DNA from: Chloroflexota bacterium
Lineage (GTDB): Bacteria; Chloroflexota; Anaerolineae; Ardenticatenales; Ardenticatenaceae
Length of the DNA stretch: 7,954 bases
Reading direction: 5' to 3'
Assembly: GCA_003520455.1 (NCBI GenBank)
Contig: DOUV01000178.1
Span: 1-7,954, forward strand
The position numbers and the translations under genes were made by a program. Below are positions 1 to 5,198 of the stretch, one piece after another (within the stretch, counting starts at the first letter, position 1; each line of letters starts with the position of its first letter). The notes under the pieces are model-generated. The model was not told the origin of the DNA and made no database searches. It saw only the letters and a program-made list of their open reading frames with translations.

Positions 1-1497
1 GGCCCCGTCGGACGGACCGGGCGATTCCGGTTCGGCCGGGCCGGGCGTGGCCGTCCAGACATTCGAGGGCAACAGCGTGGGCGTGCCGTACAGGAAGGCC
101 CGCGCAGTGCCCTCCGCCGCCATCCGTTCCGCCGTGGCGACGTTCTCTGGCGTCGGTGTATTGGTGACGACCACCGGCGGGGTCGCCGTGACCACGTTCT
201 CCGGCAAGGGCGTTGGCGTCCCAACGACCGTCGCCTCGTACGTTGCGGTGGCCGCCAGGGCTGCTGCCGCGATGACATCGGCCGGTGAAGGGGTCACCGT
301 GATCACGAAGGGAGTCGGCGTAGGCGGCGCTTGATAGATCACGCGCAGGACCGGCCGGCCGGGGCGCCCGCCGCCGTACCCGGTGTCCCAGGTGAAGAGG
401 TTGTCTCCGCCTTCGGTCGGGCCGTCGAGGCGCACCGACAGCCTCGCCGTCCCTAAGCGTTGTTCCAGTTCCGCTCGCTGACCCGGCGTGAAGGTGAAGA
501 CATTGACCCGGCCCGCCGCCAGCTCTTGTGGGCCCAGCTCGGGCGGGATGGTGTCGACCACGGTCGCATTGTGAATGAGGTCGTAGGTCGCCGACGACCA
601 GTTCTCGTCCACCTCCGGACCCAGGAGACGGAGCGACCATCTCCCACCATTCTCCAGATTCTCGCCGCTCAAGCCGACAAGCTCCACCGCCGCCTGGTCA
701 ATCTTGGACCCCACCGGGATCGAGGCCAGGATGAACTGCATGGCCCCGTGGTAGGTTTGGCCCTGGAAGACGCCCGCGTGGAGATTGCGGTCGCCGAAAT
801 GGTTGACCCGGTCACCGCTCGAGACCCAGCCCACACTCTGGCTCGCCGGGGTGAGAACCACGATCCGTTGCCCCGGGCCAAGGGTCGCCGTTGGGGTCGG
901 CGGCGTGGGGGACGCCGGAAGCGGGGTTGAGGTCGGGGAGACCCCGGTCGCTAATGCCGCCGGCAGCACCGTCGATGTTGCTGTCGGTGAGGGCGACGGT
1001 GTCTGGAGGAGAAGCACGGCGCCAGCCGGTGAGGAACCGGCGGCGAGCGGCCCCTTGAGGAACATGTAGATGCCCCCGGCGAGAATGAGAGCGGTAAGGG
1101 CGATCGAAAGCACGACCCCCGGGTTACCGCCCAGGAGCCCTTTGTGCCACGGCTCACGCCGGAGGGGCGGCACGCGCCTCGCTTCCCCGGCATCGGCGAG
1201 CGGCTCAAGATCCGCGGCAAGCCCTGACGCGGGACGCTCGCCGGCCGGGGAATGCGCCTCCGCCGGCGGTGTCACGAAACGAGGACAGCTCTCGAATGCC
1301 GGCGTCAGGCAGAACGCCGCCTGGTGGTCCGCGGCAATCTCCTCGCGCCCACCCCCTGCGTGGCAGCGATGATCCTCGGTTGGCTCCAGGAAGATGGAAC
1401 TTGGCTCGCGCCGCAAACCAAGATAGGGACAGTAGCCTCGTGGCACTGCCTTCTTGCTTGCCGCTTCTGCTGCGCTCTTGTCTATCGATCCACTCAT
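1..1497 (-). CDS. Membrane-anchored DNRLRE-like domain protein with N-terminal Cys/His motif and Thr-Pro repeats (partial, 3' end outside window)
   Basis: The frame is open for 499 codons from ATG 1497-1495 to the left edge; no stop is reached, so the C-terminus is missing. Residues 20-75 carry a Cys/His signature: CPYLGL (C23), DHRCH (H43, C45, H46), FCL (C63) and CPRF (C71). It looks like a small metal-binding module, but metal binding is inferred. A basic stretch (about 108-119) precedes one membrane helix (about 126-147), which predicts an N-in topology. A Pro/Thr/Ser linker (about 165-205) leads to a beta-rich domain (about 211-395) resembling the DNRLRE family, with core 'YHGAMQFILASIPVGSKI' and a 'NWSSATYDLIHNATV' segment. 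Residues 402-491 are two 45-residue Thr-Pro repeats. I know this architecture from Chloroflexota envelope proteins, but no function is established. The start overlaps the BY-kinase stop (ATGA), which argues for co-translation and a role in polysaccharide export or surface architecture. GC is about 69% in sampled lines, against 55-60% in the neighbours. Confidence 0.9.
   Translation of the reverse strand, partial: MSGSIDKSAAEAASKKAVPRGYCPYLGLRREPSSIFLEPTEDHRCHAGGGREEIAADHQAAFCLTPAFESCPRFVTPPAEAHSPAGERPASGLAADLEPLADAGEARRVPPLRREPWHKGLLGGNPGVVLSIALTALILAGGIYMFLKGPLAAGSSPAGAVLLLQTPSPSPTATSTVLPAALATGVSPTSTPLPASPTPPTPTATLGPGQRIVVLTPASQSVGWVSSGDRVNHFGDRNLHAGVFQGQTYHGAMQFILASIPVGSKIDQAAVELVGLSGENLENGGRWSLRLLGPEVDENWSSATYDLIHNATVVDTIPPELGPQELAAGRVNVFTFTPGQRAELEQRLGTARLSVRLDGPTEGGDNLFTWDTGYGGGRPGRPVLRVIYQAPPTPTPFVITVTPSPADVIAAAALAATATYEATVVGTPTPLPENVVTATPPVVVTNTPTPENVATAERMAAEGTARAFLYGTPTLLPSNVWTATPGPAEPESPGPSDGA
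25..294 (-). repeat. Two tandem 45-residue (135-bp) Thr-Pro repeats within the DNRLRE-like protein
   Basis: Unit 1 covers bases 294-160 (residues 402-446) and unit 2 covers 159-25 (residues 447-491). Over the first 39 positions, 21 residues are identical. Each unit opens with TP[ST]P, has an Ala-rich middle, then 'GTPT.LP.NV.TATP'. The alternation of an Ala-rich, probably helical segment with Pro-rich extended segments suggests a wall-spanning stalk. The array may continue past the left edge, since the last residues seen are still Pro-rich. Confidence 0.75.
1494..1497 (-). promoter_or_regulatory. ATGA stop-start overlap coupling the BY-kinase gene to the DNRLRE-like gene
   Basis: On the minus strand the bases read ATGA: ATG (1497-1495) starts the downstream gene and TGA (1496-1494) ends the kinase gene. 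A GAGG element at 1511-1508 lies 10 bases before the ATG, inside the kinase coding region. This arrangement is typical of termination-reinitiation coupling and fixes the start chosen for the downstream gene. Confidence 0.8.
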
Positions 1498-3197
1498 CGG
1501 ACATCATCCTCGCTCGTCGTCGGATGGTCGGTGGTACTACTTTTGAGCTGTCCGGTACCCTGCCCATTGACGGCGAAACGGTGGCTCACAGCGCCGGCCC
1601 TCAGGCGGCGCCCGCGGCGCTCGCCGGTACTTTCGTGGGAGTAGTAATAGCGCTGATAGTAGTAGCCCCGGGCGCGGTGAGAGGTGGAGTTGTTGAGAAC
1701 GACACCTAGAATCTTCAGACCGACCTGATCCAGCGTCTCCTTGCCCCGCCGGACAACCCCGCTACGAGTCCGCCCGGCGTTCACCACGTAGACGATCCCG
1801 CTCGAGAGGGTTCCGAGAATCGTGGCGTCCGTCACGACCAGCGCAGGCGGGCTGTCGAAGATAATGACGTCCGCCAGCTCTTTCATCTCGTTGCCGCGCT
1901 GCTTCATCCGCTCGGAGGACAGCAACTCGGCCGGGTTGGGCGGGACCGGCCCGCTCGGAATGATCTTCAAGCCCGCCACGGGTGTTTCCATCAGGACTGT
2001 CTCGAGCGCGAGGGCCTCATCGACGAGGAGATTGGTCAGGCCCAGCCGGTTGGGTATGCCGAAGAACCTGTGGACGGACGGACGGCGCAAATCGCCGTCC
2101 ACCAGGATCACTCGCTTCCCGGCCATGGCCATAATCACCGCCAGGTTCGCTGCGATCGTCGTCTTCCCCTCGCCAAGAGCAGCGCTGGTGATCAGCAAGG
2201 TGGTCGAACGATTGCTCAGGCCGGTGAACTGGATGTTGGTACGCAAGACCCGGTACTCTTCTGTGATGGGATCGCGAGGCGAGTGGACGGTCACCAGATG
2301 GTCCGATGGCTGCTGAATCTTAGGAATGCGGGTGGTTGCTCCGAGAGTGGGCAGCTTGAGGATTCGATCGACGTCCTCGTCGCTCTTCAGAGTGTCGTCC
2401 AGGTACTCCAACAAGAGGGCCGCCATTGCCGCCAGGACGAAAGCGATGGCGGTCGCCAGGGAAACATTCCGCTGAATATTGGGACTGATAGGAGTGGTCG
2501 GGACGACGGCGGGCTCGACGACGCTGAGGTAGTTGGTGCGGCTCCCTTTGGAGAAATCCAGCAGGCTGGCGTAGGTGGCCTGCCACGTGGTAATCGTCTG
2601 CTGGAGCGCCCCAATCTGGCCCTGGATGTCCTGAATGGCCCTGGCGCTTGACTCCAGCGCGAGTTGCTTCTCGAGCTCATCAACCTGCTTCTGCGCGTCT
2701 TCGATCCTCGTCTGCAGTGTGAGGAGTTGCTGGTTGACGAACTGGCGATACTGTTCCTGCTCCTTTTCGGGCGTGGTGGGGCTGTGCAGGATGAGCTGGT
2801 GAGCGATCTCATCCGCGAGCAGCCTGGCCCGTTGCGGATCGCCATCCACAACGTTGATTTGAATCAACTGCGAGCCCGGGGCCGACGCGGCGCTGACCCG
2901 CCCCGCTAAGGCTTGCCAGGGTATCTGCAAGCCCAGAGCGTCAATGGTGGTCTGTAAGATCATCTGCCGTCGCAGCAGGCGAGCATAGCTCTGAGCGAGT
3001 TGCTGGCTGATTCGCAGGTCTTGATCCGTCGGGTTGGGGTTCTGGATAAACTGGCCGACCATGAGGGTCGTGGAGGTTTGGTAGATGGGTTGCATCCGTA
3101 AGCTGGCCCAGTAACTCGACACGGCGGCGATCAGCATCGCCACGATGATGAGCCAGAGCCACTTCCACAGCACCGATGCGTACTCTTTGAGTTCCAT
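1494..3197 (-). CDS. Fused polysaccharide co-polymerase / bacterial tyrosine autokinase (Wzz-BY-kinase)
   Basis: This 567-residue inner-membrane protein should regulate polymerisation and export of a Wzy-type exopolysaccharide or capsule. The Wzz part has helix 1 (about 12-31), a periplasmic-side region with a Gln/Glu-rich coiled coil (about 143-205), a Pro-rich 'VVPTTPISPN' motif (231-240) and helix 2 (about 245-264). The cytoplasmic kinase begins near 310 with 'EEYRVLRTNIQF'. It has Walker A 'GEGKTT' (342-347, K345), Walker A' 'VILVDGDLRRP' (363-373, D367 and D369) and Walker B 'VIIFDSPP' (444-451, D448). A tyrosine cluster YYYQRYYY (512-519) provides six candidate autophosphorylation sites. 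In this family, cycling of this tail's phosphorylation controls oligomer state and chain length. A 48-residue basic, Ser/Thr-rich tail after the cluster is unusual. The start is supported by GAAGGA five bases upstream. The gene follows the sugar transferase by 9 bases and overlaps the next gene. No cognate phosphatase is visible in the window. Confidence 0.97.
   Translation of the reverse strand: MELKEYASVLWKWLWLIIVAMLIAAVSSYWASLRMQPIYQTSTTLMVGQFIQNPNPTDQDLRISQQLAQSYARLLRRQMILQTTIDALGLQIPWQALAGRVSAASAPGSQLIQINVVDGDPQRARLLADEIAHQLILHSPTTPEKEQEQYRQFVNQQLLTLQTRIEDAQKQVDELEKQLALESSARAIQDIQGQIGALQQTITTWQATYASLLDFSKGSRTNYLSVVEPAVVPTTPISPNIQRNVSLATAIAFVLAAMAALLLEYLDDTLKSDEDVDRILKLPTLGATTRIPKIQQPSDHLVTVHSPRDPITEEYRVLRTNIQFTGLSNRSTTLLITSAALGEGKTTIAANLAVIMAMAGKRVILVDGDLRRPSVHRFFGIPNRLGLTNLLVDEALALETVLMETPVAGLKIIPSGPVPPNPAELLSSERMKQRGNEMKELADVIIFDSPPALVVTDATILGTLSSGIVYVVNAGRTRSGVVRRGKETLDQVGLKILGVVLNNSTSHRARGYYYQRYYYSHESTGERRGRRLRAGAVSHRFAVNGQGTGQLKSSTTDHPTTSEDDVR
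1641..1664 (-). other. C-terminal tyrosine cluster of the BY-kinase (YYYQRYYY)
   Basis: Residues 512-519 are two runs of three tyrosines separated by Gln-Arg, encoded by TAC/TAT codons. In BY-kinases of the Wzc/CapB type the tail tyrosines are phosphorylated in trans by neighbouring subunits, so this is the predicted autophosphorylation segment. The identity of the modified residues is inferred. Confidence 0.8.
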
Positions 3198-3202
3198 AGT
3201 GT

Positions 3203-3208
3203 TCCTTC
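3203..3208 (-). promoter_or_regulatory. Shine-Dalgarno GAAGGA of the BY-kinase gene, overlapping the upstream stop codon
   Basis: GAAGGA reads from 3208 to 3203 on the minus strand, five bases before the ATG at 3197-3195. It shares bases with the TGA (3209-3207) ending the sugar transferase gene. This supports the chosen kinase start and suggests ribosomes finishing the first gene are well placed to start the second. Confidence 0.7.
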
Positions 3209-4706
3209 AGTAAGCCCCCCGCCCTTTGATGACTGCCGGTAGGGTCTCGATGAACAGGATCTGCAAATCCCGCCAGATCGTGTAGTTTCGGATGTAATAC
3301 ATATCCAGCCGTACTCGTTCTTCATACGATAAATCAGAGCGCCCCGAGACCTGCCAGAGGCCCGTGATGCCCGGTTTGACCGTCAGAAGGTTGGTCCGGA
3401 GGCGCCCGTAGTTCGCCGCCTCGTCCGGAGAGATCATCCGCGGTCCCACCAGGCTCATCTGACCGAGCAGGATGTTGAAGAGTTGTGGCAATTCGTCGAG
3501 ACTGTACTTTCGTAGCCGCCTCCCGACGCGTGTGACCCGAGGATCATCCTTGAGTTTGTGTTTGGCGCGGAGTTCGGCGAGCAAATCGGGGTGCTGCGCC
3601 AGGATCTCATTGCCATTAACGAACATTGTGCGAAACTTGAAGGCGTCGAACTCTTTGCCCTTCACGCCCAGGACGCGCCGGCGGTAGAGAACTGGCCCGG
3701 GGGAATCAAGTTTGAGGAGCACGGCAATCATGACGAACACCGGGAACAACAGCCCAACGGCCAGCAGTGTCAGCCCGTAGTCGAGAGCCGCCTTCAACGC
3801 GGCCTCAACCGGGTCCAGGCGCAGCTTGTTCAGGCTGATCAAAGGAACGAATCCGATTGTCTTGACCTGGACCCGGGTGGTGATCACCTCGAACAGACCC
3901 GACGAAAGACGCAGTTCGACGTCTGGCAGGCCGTTCACTCGCTCGAACAGATTGAAGAGTTCCTCACGATCGAGGGCCGTGGTCGCAACCACGAGCTCCT
4001 CGATGCCGTGGCGCTGAATCACCCCTTCGATGTCGGCCAGCGAGCCCAAGATTGGCACCCCTGATTTTCCAGTTCCCGCCGCCGACCGGATGCCGTCCAC
4101 CAGGCCAAGAATATTCAGTCCAGAGTACCTTCCATCTTTCAGTTGCTCCGCCAGCGCCAGTGCCTCCTCGTTGGCGCCGACGATGGCCGTGGGCGCTACG
4201 AAGTAGCCTTGACGTCTCAGAGCGTACACCGTACGGCGCAACCCGAACCGTGCGCCGCCGATCAGAAAGGCGGACAGGAGCCAGCTTCCAACGAGCCAAC
4301 CCCGTGCGATGGTGAGCTCGGGCAGAGCGAAGCTGGCACCAACGACGAGCATCGCCCCAACGGTGCAGGCGTTGAACGCCCGGGCGTATTCCTCCGTGCC
4401 CCCCAAGAGATACTGAAAGTCATACAAGCCGAACAGGGTGAACAACAGGAGCCAGGCCGGCATCAGTACGGCCACCACTCGGGTGTAGAACTCAGGCGAA
4501 GGGTTGACGGTCGGGGCTATCGTGATCTGGAGGTCGAAGCGCAAGAAGTAGGCCAGGGCAAAGGCCAGCGAGAGCATAAGGGTATCACTGACCAGGAGGA
4601 TGAGGCGTAATGCCCGCCGCCGAGCCTGAGACGTCAAGGCAGGCCCGGCCATGGAACGGGTGGCTGGCGGTGTCAGAGGGATGAGTTCATCGGGTAAAAT
4701 GCGCAT
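3207..4706 (-). CDS. Undecaprenyl-phosphate sugar-1-phosphate transferase (polyprenyl glycosylphosphotransferase)
   Basis: This 499-residue protein should transfer a sugar-1-phosphate from a UDP-sugar to undecaprenyl phosphate on the inner membrane, the first committed step of exopolysaccharide repeat-unit assembly. It has the long WbaP/CpsE-like form. Hydrophobic helices lie at about 33-55, 75-95, 113-128 and 136-152. A Rossmann-like CoA_binding_3 region (about 165-290) opens with 'APTAIVGANEEA'. A further membrane segment (about 308-332) leads into the Bac_transf catalytic domain (about 303-490). Visible family motifs are 'LDSPGPVLYRRR' (333-344), 'FKFRTM' (356-361), 'YSLDELPQLFNIL' with the catalytic Asp-Glu pair D404-E405, 'MSLVGPR' (417-423) and 'VKPGITGLWQVSGRSDLSYE' (443-462). 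Which sugar is used cannot be read from the sequence. A weak AGGA precedes ATG 4706-4704; the internal Met19 has no ribosome site. It is the first gene of the three-gene cluster. Confidence 0.97.
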   Translation of the reverse strand: MRILPDELIPLTPPATRSMAGPALTSQARRRALRLILLVSDTLMLSLAFALAYFLRFDLQITIAPTVNPSPEFYTRVVAVLMPAWLLLFTLFGLYDFQYLLGGTEEYARAFNACTVGAMLVVGASFALPELTIARGWLVGSWLLSAFLIGGARFGLRRTVYALRRQGYFVAPTAIVGANEEALALAEQLKDGRYSGLNILGLVDGIRSAAGTGKSGVPILGSLADIEGVIQRHGIEELVVATTALDREELFNLFERVNGLPDVELRLSSGLFEVITTRVQVKTIGFVPLISLNKLRLDPVEAALKAALDYGLTLLAVGLLFPVFVMIAVLLKLDSPGPVLYRRRVLGVKGKEFDAFKFRTMFVNGNEILAQHPDLLAELRAKHKLKDDPRVTRVGRRLRKYSLDELPQLFNILLGQMSLVGPRMISPDEAANYGRLRTNLLTVKPGITGLWQVSGRSDLSYEERVRLDMYYIRNYTIWRDLQILFIETLPAVIKGRGAY

Positions 4707-4820
4707 TGTTCCTGTTCCGAAGTTCTATTCGACGGCAAGGAGGAGAATCAAAGTGCGCCGGGGACCGGGCGGGGCGACGGGGCCGGAAGATGCTGGTGCG
4801 GGTCTGAGTGGTTGCCCTAC

Positions 4821-4860
4821 GCAGGAGTCTGAGATGATGAATCTGGCCACAGCCTCCTGC
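4821..4860. repeat. Imperfect inverted repeat in the leader of the polysaccharide cluster
   Basis: The outer arms are GCAGGAG (4821-4827) and CTCCTGC (4854-4860). Pairing extends inward over 13 positions per arm with 11 matches. It lies about 115 bases upstream of the sugar transferase start, so as RNA it could form a leader hairpin and as DNA a dimeric operator. Role unknown. Confidence 0.35.
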
Positions 4861-5085
4861 CACGGCTATCGTACACCTTGTTCAGTCCCCTGACATCGTT
4901 GATGAAGGGAGTCTTCAATGGGCGATTGCGACCAGATTTTTGGGAGGCGGCATAGGCCTAGACGGCCACACGCAGGACACAAATGTGCCATGCGACTGGG
5001 CGCCTGCACCCATACGTTCCGGCGAGTGATAGCTTGCTTGCAGACCCTCTACGCGCCCGTACAGAGTAGAAGCTACGGACGGGGT

Positions 5086-5122
5086 GAAACCACAACCGCT
5101 GTCACTCTCAGGGTGACAGCGG
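5086..5122 (-). terminator. Putative intrinsic terminator downstream of the glycosidase-like gene
   Basis: On the minus strand CCGCTGTCAC (5122-5113) and GTGACAGCGG (5105-5096) form a perfect 10-bp stem with a 7-base loop. They are followed by TTGTGGTTTC (5095-5086), which has six T in ten. It lies 76 bases past the stop at 5199. The stem is strong but the T-run is interrupted, so termination efficiency is uncertain. The hairpin could alternatively be a regulatory or mRNA-stabilising structure. Confidence 0.5.
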
Positions 5123-5198
5123 GAAGTGCACTGGGAAGATCACTGATCGGGGTAAAGTATCTCGCGCAATCGATATTGGCGCCTCGTCCCTCCCGCTC

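Larger units (their letters stand above)
4707..5198. other. Intergenic region between the glycosidase-like gene and the polysaccharide cluster
   Basis: This stretch of about 490 bases has no reading frame I would call a gene; the short frames here have no family features and poor starts. It contains the hairpin at 5096-5122, an imperfect inverted repeat at 4821-4860 and an 8-bp palindrome TAGGCCTA at 4953-4960. The promoter of the downstream cluster should lie here on the minus strand. The best sigma70-like pair I found (ATGTCA at 4896-4891, 17 bases, TACGAT at 4873-4868) matches the consensus at only 8 of 12 positions, so I do not call it. Confidence 0.6.

Noticed and set aside
47..334. Plus-strand frame rich in Val, Gly and Thr
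   Set aside because: It is the mirror of the Thr-Pro repeat region of the minus-strand gene: Thr-Pro codons read backwards give Gly/Val-rich frames. No ribosome site or family feature.
460..930. 156-codon plus-strand frame
   Set aside because: Lies opposite the DNRLRE-like domain, whose minus-strand frame has coherent domain features. The plus frame is Arg-rich with no recognisable fold, as expected of antisense frames in GC-rich DNA.
1205..1567. 120-codon minus-strand frame starting MGRVPDSSK
   Set aside because: Arg/Ser-rich and out of frame with both the kinase end and the Cys/His protein, which fully explain this stretch.
4724..4754. TTGATT / TAGAAC pair on the minus strand just before the sugar transferase
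   Set aside because: An 18-base spacer and a predicted start about eight bases from the ATG leave no room for the visible AGGA ribosome site.
4868..4896. Sigma70-like promoter pair ATGTCA / TACGAT on the minus strand
   Set aside because: Only 8 of 12 consensus matches, and promoter preferences in this lineage are not visible here; such matches are expected by chance in 490 bases.
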